This document shows, piece by piece, positions 37,306 to 46,026 of a DNA stretch of 64,000 nucleotides. The stretch covers positions 62,001-126,000 of the forward strand of contig NZ_JAKLJA010000021.1 of assembly GCF_022213065.1 (NCBI RefSeq). Direction: 5' to 3'. Source of the stretch: Paraburkholderia tagetis. Lineage in GTDB: Bacteria; Pseudomonadota; Gammaproteobacteria; Burkholderiales; Burkholderiaceae. The notes below the pieces were generated by a model that saw only the letters and a list, made by a program, of their open reading frames with translations, did no database searches and was not told the DNA's origin. Each line of letters begins with the position of its first letter. The stretch's first letter is position 1. The position numbers were made by a program, and so were the translations under genes.

Positions 37306-38166
37306 TTAGCGCAGAACGATCGTCTTGTTGCCGTGTATCAGCACGCGGTCTTCGAGGTGATAACGCAAGCCTCGGGCCAGCACCGCCTTCTCGATGTCGC
37401 GGCCGAGACGCACGAGATCGTCGGGCCGGTCCGAATGGCGCACGCGAATCACGTCCTGCTCGATGATCGGCCCTTCATCGAGGTCTTCGGTCACGTAATG
37501 GCAGGTCGCCCCCGTGAGCTTCACGCCCCGCGTATAGGCCTGGTGATACGGTTTCGCGCCAACGAAGCTCGGCAGGAACGAATGATGGATATTGATGATG
37601 CGGCCCGGGTACGCTGCGCACAGCTTGGGCGAAAGCACCTGCATGTAGCGCGCGAGCACCATGGTGTCGGCGCGCGCGTCCTCGAAGAGGCGCTGCACTT
37701 TGTCGTAGGCCTGCTGCTTGGTGTCCGGCGTGACCGGCACGTAATGAAACGGAATGCCATGCCATTCGACGAAGCTGCGCCACGTTTCGTGGTTTGAGAT
37801 CACACATGGAATCTCGATGTCGAGCTCGCCGGCCTTCCAGCGCGCGAGCAAATCGTAGAGGCAATGCTCGAGCTTCGAAACGAGGATCACGACGCGCTTT
37901 TTCTGCGAATGATCGGTCACCTTCCAGTCCATCGAGAACTCGCGGCCGATGCGGGCAAAGCGCTCACGAAACGTTTCGAGGCTGACTGGCAGCGAGTCGG
38001 TCGCGATTTCGTGGCGCATGTAAAAGCGCTTTTCGATTTCGTCGGCGTGGTGAGTCGCCTCGATGATCCAACCGTGATGCTCGGCGATGAACGCACTGAC
38101 TGCGGCGACAATGCCGATCCGGTCGGGGCATGACAACGTCAGTGTGAAGCGGCGCGTTTCTGACAT
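37306..38166 (-). CDS. purU: Formyltetrahydrofolate deformylase (first of two)
   Basis: A 286-aa enzyme that splits formyl-tetrahydrofolate to formate and THF. It has an N-terminal ACT domain (LTLSCPDRIGIVAAV) and a C-terminal formyltransferase-like domain with INIHHSFLPSF and the DEGPIIEQ segment. As the first gene of the methylamine operon, with folD near its end, it could drain formyl-THF formed from N-methylglutamate oxidation to formate and keep THF free. A near-consensus promoter lies ~40-70 bases upstream. A second purU is found at 54808. Confidence 0.95.
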   Translation of the reverse strand: MSETRRFTLTLSCPDRIGIVAAVSAFIAEHHGWIIEATHHADEIEKRFYMRHEIATDSLPVSLETFRERFARIGREFSMDWKVTDHSQKKRVVILVSKLEHCLYDLLARWKAGELDIEIPCVISNHETWRSFVEWHGIPFHYVPVTPDTKQQAYDKVQRLFEDARADTMVLARYMQVLSPKLCAAYPGRIINIHHSFLPSFVGAKPYHQAYTRGVKLTGATCHYVTEDLDEGPIIEQDVIRVRHSDRPDDLVRLGRDIEKAVLARGLRYHLEDRVLIHGNKTIVLR

Positions 38167-38205
38167 GAGGGGTACCCGGTTCTCGACAGGATTGAACTTG
38201 GGTTA

Positions 38206-38234
38206 AAAGTAATCAGCGGAATTTCGATTGTCAA
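38206..38234 (-). promoter_or_regulatory. Sigma70-type promoter of the purU-mgd-gmaS-mgs operon
   Basis: On the minus strand a perfect TTGACA (38234-38229) is followed after 17 bases by TACTTT (38211-38206), 40 bases before the purU ATG. This is the only good promoter I see for the eleven-gene methylamine unit. Confidence 0.6.
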
Positions 38235-38376
38235 CGGGGATAAACTTTTTTTCTTGGTGGGAACCTAGTCTGGGGTATGTCTTGTGGGGTAAGAGATACT
38301 CTTTTGGGGGTATGCTTTGGTTCTCGATGGGGTGTTCATAGTTTGTGGTCTCGCGGTTTCGTGGTTTCGTGGTTTC

Positions 38377-38937
38377 GCGTTTCCTTGTTTTCGTGTCGGT
38401 CTATTAGCGTTGCCCCTGTGCGGGGCGGCACCTACTTTTCTTTGCAGCCGCAAAGAAAAGTAGGCAAAAGAAAGCGGCTCAAACCGCTAGTGTTACGCAG
38501 TGGACCACTTGCCTGTGATCGGAGCGGTTCCGGAGCGTCTGTCGCCACGCGCCGTACAACGGAGTGACTAAGGGCTCATACCTCCGGCGGCGCTGCGCGC
38601 GCCGTGGGGCATAACCCAAAACCAGAGGAATGCATACGAATCGATGCAGCGCATGCGTATTCGAGTGCCCAGGCAGAACCCTTGGTTTCCCGTGCAGACC
38701 CGACCGCTGCGCGCGTAGCGAGCAGCGGGATGAATGAGTCCTTTGTCACTAACGTTGAAGGTGCGAGGTGACGGATGCCCCGGAACCACTTCGATTAACG
38801 GCAAGAGGTGTACTGCGTCACACTGGCGGTTTGAGCGGCTTTCTTTTGCCTACTTTTCTTTGCGGCTGCAAAGAAAAGTAGGTGCCGCCCCGCACAGGGG
38901 CAACGCTAATAGACCACCGCGAAAACAAGGAAACGCG
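38377..38937. repeat. 561-bp palindromic repeat element, copy D (reversed)
   Basis: Full copy in the opposite orientation to A, B and C; its 78-codon frame is on the minus strand (38568-38804). It lies between the methylamine operon promoter and the 126-aa gene, the only copy not between converging genes. Left of it are short tandem repeats of GTGGTTTC. It fills most of the 38167-38962 gap. Confidence 0.9.
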
Positions 38938-38962
38938 AAAAAACCACAAATCAACACCCTAC

Positions 38963-39343
38963 CTACATGGCAGCAACTGCACACGATCGTTGCCTGAAAC
39001 ATTCCAACCGATACCTCGATACCGCATACGCATCGAGCACCGCAATCGCATAAACAAAGATGCCACCAGCATGCCGGCCAACGAACGATCGCTCGGGCGC
39101 AGCAAGTTGCATCGTCAGAAAACCCAGCAACAACATGAAGAACACCATGATGAGCGCACGCCTCGGCATGCGGTTGAGAACCTGCCCTGCGCCCGGCAAT
39201 ATCGCCGCAGCGGTCAGCACGACCCATGGATGAAAGGGGCGGCGCATGACCGGCTCCGGTGGCCGTTTTGGGGCTTGCTCAACGCCTTCGCAGGCCGCTT
39301 TATCGACACCTTCCTCTACTGCTTCGACTTCATGCGCTTGCAT
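38963..39343 (-). CDS. Small membrane protein, unknown function
   Basis: A 126-aa protein. After ~33 mostly acidic residues come hydrophobic stretches WVVLTAAAILPGAGQVLN and ALIMVFFMLLLGFLTM, then a third, GGIFVYAIAVLDAYAVS. The LPGAGQ turn followed by a basic residue recalls DUF5683/TM2-like small membrane proteins. It overlaps the end of the upstream 237-aa gene by 14 bases, so they form a pair. The C-terminus lies close to repeat copy D. No function can be given. Confidence 0.7.
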   Translation of the reverse strand: MQAHEVEAVEEGVDKAACEGVEQAPKRPPEPVMRRPFHPWVVLTAAAILPGAGQVLNRMPRRALIMVFFMLLLGFLTMQLAAPERSFVGRHAGGIFVYAIAVLDAYAVSRYRLECFRQRSCAVAAM

Positions 39344-40043
39344 GCTCGCCTCCTCGCATCAGATCGGCGCATACGGTCGTCGCGCGTTCGAGCAGCGACT
39401 CGAGCAGCGCGATGCTCACTTGCGCCCCTTGAAACGTCGCGCGACGCAGCACCAGGTATTCGCTGCGGTCCGCTGCCTGAACCTGATAGACGATGCGCAC
39501 GCCGCGCGGCATCACGACCAGCTCTTTCGAGCGCGGGTCCGAGAAAAGTGTCTTCACGTGCGGGTCGAGTACGTCGAGCGGTAATTCGGATGCCTCACGA
39601 TCCGTCTTGAGCGAGGTATGGTCCGGCCAGTCGCGCGGCAGCGGCACGCACAACGGCAATGCTCCTGCCTGCGACCAGAATTCCACGTTCGCCCTGCGCG
39701 CCAGCAGATCGAATGTCCCGGCGACAGGCAAGTCCCGTCTCACGGACACGCTCAGCCAGAGCGATGGCACCTGCCGGAACACGACTTGATCCACGATGGG
39801 TTCGATCCGGACGCTGTGCTCGCGATACGAGCCCGTGAGCACGGGAAATGCAATGTCGTCCTGCGTCAGCGTGGCATGATCGAATAGCGCGATACACCCA
39901 TCGAACAGTTTGCGGCGCTGCGTCCTGAGCGATTCGCGCGCACGTCGATTGAGGATGGCGAGTGTCACGGCAAATACCACGGCAAGTACCGCGGCAAATG
40001 CCGCAGCAAACGCCGTGGCAGGAGCGCTGCCTGCGACTGGCAT
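39330..40043 (-). CDS. Membrane-anchored protein, unknown function
   Basis: A 237-aa protein with one N-terminal membrane segment rich in Ala and Val (residues ~8-31) followed by a basic stretch (NRRARESLRTQRRK). The remainder is soluble, with a mix of beta-type segments, and I recognise no domain. A GGGAGGG site precedes the ATG. It follows the permease operon by ~90 bases on the same strand and is coupled to the 126-aa membrane protein. Confidence 0.7.
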   Translation of the reverse strand: MPVAGSAPATAFAAAFAAVLAVVFAVTLAILNRRARESLRTQRRKLFDGCIALFDHATLTQDDIAFPVLTGSYREHSVRIEPIVDQVVFRQVPSLWLSVSVRRDLPVAGTFDLLARRANVEFWSQAGALPLCVPLPRDWPDHTSLKTDREASELPLDVLDPHVKTLFSDPRSKELVVMPRGVRIVYQVQAADRSEYLVLRRATFQGAQVSIALLESLLERATTVCADLMRGGEHASA

Positions 40044-40132
40044 GATGGAACCCTCCCGATACGAATGCGGCGCGGGCAGTATGACCCGCCCGCGCCGCTG
40101 CCACAGCTAGTGTCGATTTCAATGCCCGTGTA

Positions 40133-41524
40133 TCAATAGTCCTTCGGTCGTGGCCAGTTCATCGTGAACTGGTCGCCGCGCTTGACGTATTTGTAGCGAT
40201 GCAGCGCGAACCAGATCGACGCGACGATATAGAACGCCATGATCGACAGCAGCGAGGCGCCATAGCCGAGATAGGTGGCGAAATAGGTCGCGGAGCACAG
40301 GCAGGCCAGCACGATTGCCGGTATCGGGTGAAACGGATGGACGTAGCCTCGATTGATGCTGCCTAGCGGCCATTTGCGGCGAAACTTCACGATGTTGATC
40401 GACATGAACGTGTAGCCGAGCAGCCCGGACAAGATGGAAAATGTAATAACCTGGTCGAGCAATCCGGTGAACGCAAATGAAATCGCAATCGGCACCAGGA
40501 AGATGATCGCGCGGTACGGCGTGCGATAGCGCGGATGCACCGCGCCGAACCACATCGGCATATAGCGGTCGCGTGACATCGAAAACCACGCACGCGAAGC
40601 GTCGTTGATGCAGCCGTTGGCCGATGCGATGGCCGAGAACAGCGTGCCTACGAACAGCAGCGTTTGCAGCCCCTTGTTGCCCGTGAGGCGCGCGGCGTCG
40701 TAGAGCGGTGTCACCGCCTGGCCGAGATACTCCCATGGCATGAGCCCGCTGGCCACATACCAGGTCAGTGCGGCGGCAATCAGCAGTGTGATCATGCCGC
40801 ACATCGTTCCAAGCGGAATCGAGCGTCCCGCCGAGCGCACCTCTTCGGCGGCCTGGCAGGTGCCTTCGATGCCCAGGTAATACCACATGCCGAACTGCAA
40901 CGCGGCGACCACGCCGAGCCAGCCATACGGCAACTGCGTCAGCAACTGATGATGGAGCAGGACCTGGCCCGGGTTCCACGGCTGCACGCCGAAAAACAGT
41001 ACGACGATGGCAAGAAAGGCAATCGCCGTGATCACGAAATTAACCGTGAGCGTGACGAACACGCCGCGGTAATTGAGCCACGCGAGAAAGGCAATCGTCA
41101 GGAGCGCGAACGGGCGCGAGTCGAGGGCATAACCCGAATCCGCCGCCACGGCTTTGATGAGGTCGCCCACCACGAGTGCGTCGGCTGCTTCCAGCATCGT
41201 ATAGGCCATCACCAGATAGAGGCCTACATTGAACGCCATCAGCGGCCCGATGATGTGCTTCGCCTGCGTATACTGGCCGCCGGCCGCCGCGACTGTCGAG
41301 GTCACTTCCGAATCGATCATGGCGACGCACGTGTACAGCAGCCCGATGATCCAGCAGGCGATCAGCGACCCGTATGCACCGCCTTTGGCCACCGAAAAAT
41401 TCCATCCCATGAACTCGCCCACGAGCACGATGCCCACGCCGAGCGCCCACACGTGAATCGGGCCCAGCACTTTCAGGAGTGCGATGCGCTCTCCTGACTG
41501 TTCTGCCATTGCTGCGTCGCTCAT
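40133..41524 (-). CDS. APC-family amino acid/amine permease
   Basis: A 463-aa permease with about twelve hydrophobic segments. The first helix carries VGIVLVGEFMGWNF, a glycine-rich unwound region typical of the APC superfamily, and the end is hydrophilic (KYVKRGDQFTMNWPRPKDY). An AGGAG site lies before ATG 41524. It resembles ethanolamine/amino-acid permeases. It is the last of four co-directional genes, after three small membrane proteins. Because the methylamine operon is close, uptake of methylamine, N-methylated amino acids or another amine is possible, but the substrate cannot be read from sequence. Confidence 0.85.
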   Translation of the reverse strand: MSDAAMAEQSGERIALLKVLGPIHVWALGVGIVLVGEFMGWNFSVAKGGAYGSLIACWIIGLLYTCVAMIDSEVTSTVAAAGGQYTQAKHIIGPLMAFNVGLYLVMAYTMLEAADALVVGDLIKAVAADSGYALDSRPFALLTIAFLAWLNYRGVFVTLTVNFVITAIAFLAIVVLFFGVQPWNPGQVLLHHQLLTQLPYGWLGVVAALQFGMWYYLGIEGTCQAAEEVRSAGRSIPLGTMCGMITLLIAAALTWYVASGLMPWEYLGQAVTPLYDAARLTGNKGLQTLLFVGTLFSAIASANGCINDASRAWFSMSRDRYMPMWFGAVHPRYRTPYRAIIFLVPIAISFAFTGLLDQVITFSILSGLLGYTFMSINIVKFRRKWPLGSINRGYVHPFHPIPAIVLACLCSATYFATYLGYGASLLSIMAFYIVASIWFALHRYKYVKRGDQFTMNWPRPKDY

Positions 41525-41599
41525 GCACCGCTCCTGTATTGGCTATCCAGACGGGTTGAGGCGGATCCGTCGCGGGGGTTCGCGGGGGTTTCGCGAGGG

Positions 41600-41740
41600 T
41601 TACTCGCTGCCTTCGGTCGAGCTCATCAGGAAATCGTCGTCGTATGCGCGGGAGACCCGCACCGCGTCGACAAGAATCCACGCGAACAGCAAGATTGCGA
41701 GCGCCCACGCGGCATGACTCAGCAATGACCAGAAGTTCAT
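41600..41740 (-). CDS. 46-aa single-span membrane protein of the permease operon
   Basis: A small frame starting MNFWSLLSHAAWALAILLF with one membrane helix (~residues 8-27) and an acidic tail ending STEGSE. A CGGAGAG ribosome site lies inside the end of the preceding gene, and only 4 bases separate the two, so translation is probably coupled. Codon use is like the neighbours. It is 75 bases before the permease start. No function is known to me; an accessory subunit of the permease is the simplest idea. Confidence 0.65.
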   Translation of the reverse strand: MNFWSLLSHAAWALAILLFAWILVDAVRVSRAYDDDFLMSSTEGSE

Positions 41741-41744
41741 GGCG

Positions 41745-42128
41745 TCACTCTCCGAATTTTTCTGCGATCACCTGCCGATACTGCTTTTCCGACACGCGCA
41801 GCACGAATACGAAATAGCCGACGATCACGAGTGCCGTGACGATCAGCGAGCCCGGTTCCACTACGTAGTCGAACCGGGTGGTGATGATGGGCTTGGCCTG
41901 CTCGGCGTTGTAGCCGAGCTTCTGCCACTGCGCCTGCATGGTGGGATTCTGGCCCAGCGTCTGCCACGACACGTGGCCGGTTGCGGCCTGTGGCTGATCC
42001 GGCTGCTTGTCCGGCGCCTTGAGCAACAGCGGCCCGAGCAGGCTGCAATACACGAGCACGAGCAGAAACAGGCTATCCACCAGTTGCCCGAAGCCCTTCT
42101 GCACAGGGGGAACATATACGGATGCCAT
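41745..42128 (-). CDS. Small two-span membrane protein of the permease operon
   Basis: A 127-aa protein with a helix at ~16-36 (VDSLFLLVLVYCSLLGPLLL) and a second at ~93-112 (SLIVTALVIVGYFVFVLRV), with a polar loop between. A GAGGAAA site precedes the ATG. It sits between the 108-aa and 46-aa membrane proteins. I recognise no family. Its constant partnership with an APC permease, if confirmed in other genomes, would make it a transporter subunit. Confidence 0.75.
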   Translation of the reverse strand: MASVYVPPVQKGFGQLVDSLFLLVLVYCSLLGPLLLKAPDKQPDQPQAATGHVSWQTLGQNPTMQAQWQKLGYNAEQAKPIITTRFDYVVEPGSLIVTALVIVGYFVFVLRVSEKQYRQVIAEKFGE

Positions 42129-42182
42129 GTCGAGTTTCCTCTTCAGTCGGCATTGCGTTGAATGGTTTCAGCAGCGGGGAGG

Positions 42183-42509
42183 TCAGGCAAGCACTTCTTC
42201 TTTCTCGCTGTCGCGAAGCGCCGCCTTGCGCAGACGGTTCTCGTCGAGATGGTGGATATCCAGACCGTAGATATGATCCTTGTCTTCCTTGTAGTGCCGC
42301 ACCATCGCGGTCACCGACGCGGTATTGAACACGACCACGCCTGTAGCGCCGACCGTCAGCGCAATGCGGACCGCAGGATCCACCGCCGACAGGCTCACCG
42401 CAAAGTAGACAAAGCCCAGCGCAACCCACAGCGCAAGCAATGCGATGCCCGCCATCAAGCGGTCCCGGGCAAACATGCTGTCGATGCGCTTTCGCAAGCG
42501 GTAACTCAT
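42183..42509 (-). CDS. Small two-span membrane protein, first gene of the permease operon
   Basis: A 108-aa protein starting MSYRLRKRIDSMF, chosen at 42509 because a GGAGGG site lies 7 bases upstream. Helices are at ~19-40 (AGIALLALWVALGFVYFAV) and ~48-68, followed by a charged tail with YGLDIHHLDENRLRKAALRD. It is the first gene after a recognisable promoter (42604-42632), so the order is 108 aa, 127 aa, 46 aa, permease. Confidence 0.75.
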   Translation of the reverse strand: MSYRLRKRIDSMFARDRLMAGIALLALWVALGFVYFAVSLSAVDPAVRIALTVGATGVVVFNTASVTAMVRHYKEDKDHIYGLDIHHLDENRLRKAALRDSEKEEVLA

Positions 42510-42603
42510 GCTCAATCCCTCCATCAGTCACGGGGAAACAATTGGGGAATCCCGTACCGTTTCGGTCGTGTTTCCCGTTCAGCAACAAAGTTTCACCGTG
42601 GTA

Positions 42604-42632
42604 TTTATTGTGGATGGAGCCCCGAGTGTCAA
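42604..42632 (-). promoter_or_regulatory. Sigma70-type promoter of the permease operon
   Basis: On the minus strand a perfect TTGACA (42632-42627), then 17 bases, then AATAAA (42609-42604; four of six matches), ~95 bases before the first small membrane gene. Confidence 0.5.
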
Positions 42633-42700
42633 TACTGTTTTTGTGGGTAGATAGAGACCCTGGGTGACCGCACGCCAGGGCATCGACAACGTGGTGCGAG

Positions 42701-43171
42701 CTACGGCGTATTGCGCAGCGCCTGTGCGGACCGCGTGAAGTGCCGCATCAGCGTCGCCGCGACGTCGGCGTCATAGTCGAGCTGCGCAATGGCCTTGCGC
42801 ATGCATGTCAGCCATGCTTCGACCTCCGCCGGCCCGATCTCGATGTGCGCATGCATGGTGCGCAGATTCGCGTGCCCCATGCGCTCGAGGTAGTAGTGCG
42901 GGCCGCCGAAAAAGCCCGAGAGAAATTCGAACTGGGCCTGTCTGACATGGGCGAGACCGAAGCCCTTCAAATGCAGCGCGTGAATGCTCGCGCCTTCGGG
43001 ATCGGTTTCGATGATGTCGTAGAACGTCTCGACAAGGCGCGCGAGCGCGGCCTCGCCGCCTATCATCTCGTGCACCGTCGGGGCGCGTTGGTGCGCCGCT
43101 CGATATCTTGTCTCCACGATTTCCTCGGATTCGTATTGTCCCGCTACCGCGGTGATGCCTGCGCCAAGCAT
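42701..43171 (-). CDS. Group II truncated haemoglobin
   Basis: A 156-aa protein of the truncated haemoglobin family. After a ~35-residue extension comes MIGGEAALARLVETFYDIIE, the helix A/B start. FLSGFFGGPHYYLERMGHANLR holds the F-helix region with the likely haem His, and AWLTCMRKAI is the typical group II end with Trp at the G8 position. These proteins bind oxygen or NO. It is divergent from pabB, with CTACCCC repeats between them. There is no direct link to the C1 genes. Confidence 0.85.
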   Translation of the reverse strand: MLGAGITAVAGQYESEEIVETRYRAAHQRAPTVHEMIGGEAALARLVETFYDIIETDPEGASIHALHLKGFGLAHVRQAQFEFLSGFFGGPHYYLERMGHANLRTMHAHIEIGPAEVEAWLTCMRKAIAQLDYDADVAATLMRHFTRSAQALRNTP

Positions 43172-43198
43172 AGGTGACGGTAAGCGACGGCCGCGTCT

Positions 43199-43304
43199 CC
43201 CCTAAGGGGTAGAGATGCCCTACCCCAACGCCGCAATGCTGACTGCTTGAGCCGTGCACTCCCGCAGACATGAGCACATCGTGAGCACATCGCGCGCCTA
43301 CCCC
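43199..43304. promoter_or_regulatory. Cluster of CTACCCC half-sites between the haemoglobin gene and pabB
   Basis: GGGGTAG-N7-CTACCCC at 43206-43226 is a perfect 7-bp dyad. It overlaps CCCCTAAGGGG at 43199-43209, and a third CTACCCC lies at 43298-43304. Together they look like an operator for a dimeric regulator, perhaps of the NarL/LuxR class whose sites resemble TACYYMT; the regulator is not known. Confidence 0.4.
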
Positions 43305-43393
43305 ATGGGGGATACCTACTACGAATCATTGATGGCGCACTTTTGGTCGTCGATGCTCGCCGCATTGATTCGTGGTTCCACTTTTCCTCGTCC

Positions 43394-44527
43394 ATGGATA
43401 CTTGCCGATTCGACGATTTCATTGCTGGACGTGCGCTCGTCATGCGCGGCCCGCACGCGCGGATCACGGCTCGGGATCGCCGCGAGTTCGCGGGTGCGAT
43501 GCAGGAAATCGACGCGGCTCGCGCGAGAGGACACTGGATTGCCTTGATCGCCGATTATGAGGTGGGGTATTGGCTCGAGCCGTCACTGCATGAATGCAAC
43601 GATGAGGACAACGCACAGCGCGCGCCTCTGACCGCGCTCGTTTTCGACGATGCGAATGAAGAGCCGTCGTGCGAAGCCCCCGCGAACGATGCCCAAAGCG
43701 ATGCCCACAGCGAGATCATCTCGATCACGCCGCGCATCGGCAAGCATCGCTACATGGAGCAGGTGTCCGGGATCCGCAGCCTGATCGCCGCGGGCGAGGT
43801 TTATCAGATCAACTATACGTTTCCGCTCGACGTGAGTATGCGCGGCGATGCCGGATCGCTTTACCGGCGTCTGGCCAGCGCGAATCCGTCTGCGCATGCG
43901 GCGTATATCGAAGACGCCGATCGCCGGATTCTTTCGTTTTCTCCGGAACTGTTCCTGCAGCACAGCGACGGCAAGCTCACGACACGGCCCATGAAGGGAA
44001 CCGCGCCACGCGATCCCGATCCCGAGCGAGACGGCCGCTTTGCTGCGCAATTGCAGGCGAGCGCGAAGGACAAGGCCGAGAACCTCATGATCGTCGATCT
44101 CCTGCGCAACGACCTCGGGCGCATTGCGCGCACCGGTTCGGTCGCGGTGGAGAAGCTGTTCGAGCTGGAACGGTACGCAACGGTTTGGACGCTCACCTCC
44201 ACGATCACCGCCGAGATCGGGGAGCCGAATCTCGAACGCATCCTGCGCGCGCTCTTTCCGTGCGGCTCGGTCACGGGCGCACCGAAGATCGCCGCGATGC
44301 GCCATATCCGCCGCCTCGAAATCGCGCCGCGAGGCGTCTATTGCGGAAGCATTGGATGGCTCGCGCCAGATGGTCGATTCTCGATGAATGTCGCCATACG
44401 CACCCTCGTTCTCGATCGCAGCGGCGAGGGCGTGTACTGCGTGGGCGGCGGCATCGTCATGGATTCCGACCCGGCGCGCGAGTGGGAAGAATGCAAGTGG
44501 AAGTCCCGCATCATCGGTTCATGGTGA
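43394..44527 (+). CDS. pabB: Aminodeoxychorismate synthase component I
   Basis: A 377-aa chorismate-binding enzyme that makes 4-amino-4-deoxychorismate, precursor of p-aminobenzoate for folate and the arylamine of H4MPT. The catalytic domain shows YQINYTFPL, SPELFL, RPMKGTAPR, DLLRNDLGRIA and FPCGSVTGAPKI. The N-terminal glutamine-sensing part is short, as in many PabB proteins. The start is uncertain: ATG 43394 or an upstream codon at 43343, neither with a clear ribosome site. PABA supply for both cofactors makes its place near the C1 island reasonable. Confidence 0.9.
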   Translation: MDTCRFDDFIAGRALVMRGPHARITARDRREFAGAMQEIDAARARGHWIALIADYEVGYWLEPSLHECNDEDNAQRAPLTALVFDDANEEPSCEAPANDAQSDAHSEIISITPRIGKHRYMEQVSGIRSLIAAGEVYQINYTFPLDVSMRGDAGSLYRRLASANPSAHAAYIEDADRRILSFSPELFLQHSDGKLTTRPMKGTAPRDPDPERDGRFAAQLQASAKDKAENLMIVDLLRNDLGRIARTGSVAVEKLFELERYATVWTLTSTITAEIGEPNLERILRALFPCGSVTGAPKIAAMRHIRRLEIAPRGVYCGSIGWLAPDGRFSMNVAIRTLVLDRSGEGVYCVGGGIVMDSDPAREWEECKWKSRIIGSW

Positions 44528-44663
44528 ATGTCTCGCCTGCATCGTTCGCATCATTGGCGAGCTATCAATGCAGTTCTGTACGGGCTCCGGGCGCCCGGCA
44601 AAACTTCAGCACCAGCACGAACTCCCCTGTCTCGCCCGTCAAATCAGGAGCCAACGCTAGCTC

Positions 44664-45800
44664 ATGAACAAGCACCTTCCTTGCGCCGCCCTCGCGGCAC
44701 TTTTCGTAGCCGGCCACGCCCATGCGCAGAGCAGCGTCACGCTCTATGGCGTAATCGACGACGGCTTGAACTACACGTCGAACGCGCGTGGCCATAGTGC
44801 TTACGCGATGGTCAGCGGCGACGCCAACGGGTCGAATTTCGGGCTCAAGGGCGCCGAGGATCTCGGCGGCGGCCTTTCCGCCATCTTCACCCTCGAAAAC
44901 GGCTTCAATGTCAGCAACGGCGCGTTGAGCATGAACGGCACGCTTTTTAGCCGCCAGGCATTCGTCGGGCTCAGTTCAGCGGCCTATGGCACGTTCACGT
45001 TCGGGCGCCAGTACGACGCAATCGTCGACATGTGGAGTCCATTCACGGCGGCGGGCAACACCATCGGCGACCTCGCGGCGCATCCGTTCGACAACGACAA
45101 CTCGGACCAGGACTTCCGCTTTAACAACGCGGTCAAATATGTGAGCCCGACATTCGCGGGGTTTCAGGCCGAGGGCGTTTATGGCTTCAGCAACGCCACC
45201 AACTTCGCCAGCAACCGCGCTTATAGCGCAGGGGTCACCTATGGCGCCGGGCCGTTCTCGGCTGCGGTGGCCTACATGCGTCAGTCCAACGGCAATCTGA
45301 ACAGCACTGGCGCAGTGGGCGGCGACGGCGTATTTATCGCCGCGCGCCAGCAGAATATCGGCGCAGGCGTGAAATGGACCTTCGGCGACGGCTCGAATAT
45401 CGGCCTTGCCTACTCGCACGTCGACGTCTATCAGCCAACCGGCAACGCCTATGCGCCCAACATCGGCACGCAAGCGTGGTCGTCATGGAAGTTCGACAAC
45501 GTCGAAATCAACGGCCAGTACTTCATCGATCCCGCGCTGTCCGTCGCCGCTGCATACACCTTCACGCACGGCCATCTCAAGGAGACGTCGGGAGGATCGA
45601 GTCCGAACTGGCATCAGGCCGCACTGGCGCTGAACTATTCGCTCAGCAAGCGGACCTCGGTCTACGCGCAAGGCGCGTATCAGCACACGAACGGCAAGAC
45701 GGGCACCGACCTCGATGCGGCGCACATTGTGGGCGCGGCAGACCTCTCTTCGAGCGAGAACCAGGCCGTGGTCCGCATCGGCTTTCTGCATCGCTTCTAA
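44664..45800 (+). CDS. General porin of the Burkholderia type
   Basis: A 378-aa outer-membrane porin. A signal peptide ends in AHAQ (about residue 22), and the mature protein starts SSVTLYGVIDDGLNY, the hallmark of beta-proteobacterial 16-strand trimeric porins. It ends with the aromatic FLHRF required for insertion. TFGRQYDAIVDM is the usual loop region. It lies alone 136 bases after pabB; a hairpin follows 30 bases downstream. Confidence 0.93.
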   Translation: MNKHLPCAALAALFVAGHAHAQSSVTLYGVIDDGLNYTSNARGHSAYAMVSGDANGSNFGLKGAEDLGGGLSAIFTLENGFNVSNGALSMNGTLFSRQAFVGLSSAAYGTFTFGRQYDAIVDMWSPFTAAGNTIGDLAAHPFDNDNSDQDFRFNNAVKYVSPTFAGFQAEGVYGFSNATNFASNRAYSAGVTYGAGPFSAAVAYMRQSNGNLNSTGAVGGDGVFIAARQQNIGAGVKWTFGDGSNIGLAYSHVDVYQPTGNAYAPNIGTQAWSSWKFDNVEINGQYFIDPALSVAAAYTFTHGHLKETSGGSSPNWHQAALALNYSLSKRTSVYAQGAYQHTNGKTGTDLDAAHIVGAADLSSSENQAVVRIGFLHRF

Positions 45801-45830
45801 CGTATTCGTGATGCACATTTAAAGCACTGC

Positions 45831-45854
45831 CAGGCACCGCGCGCATGGTGCCTG
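45831..45854 (+). terminator. Hairpin downstream of the porin gene
   Basis: CAGGCACC pairs with GGTGCCTG around an 8-base loop, 30 bases after the porin stop. There is no T run, so termination may need Rho or the hairpin may only protect the 3' end. Confidence 0.45.
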
Positions 45855-46026
45855 CCGCTACCACGTTGGGCATACCCCCTCTTCTGGATAGCGGCCCCAA
45901 CAGCGTTCGTAAACAATGCAGGTTAAGGAAACTGTGTGCGTCGGCATGATGCATTCGGCAGTATCGAGGCCTGCCGGCGCTGCGCGGTTCGCCAATCCCT
46001 CATCGCTACTTTACGGAGCGTTATCC

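Noticed and set aside
33620..37309. A 1229-codon frame on the plus strand
   Set aside because: It is antisense to mgdC, mgdB and mgdA, which have clear motifs; high GC leaves few stops in the opposite frame.
45916..46026. An N-terminal extension of the GcvT-like protein
   Set aside because: The extra 37 residues have no similarity to the family, and the GGAG site fits the ATG at 46027.
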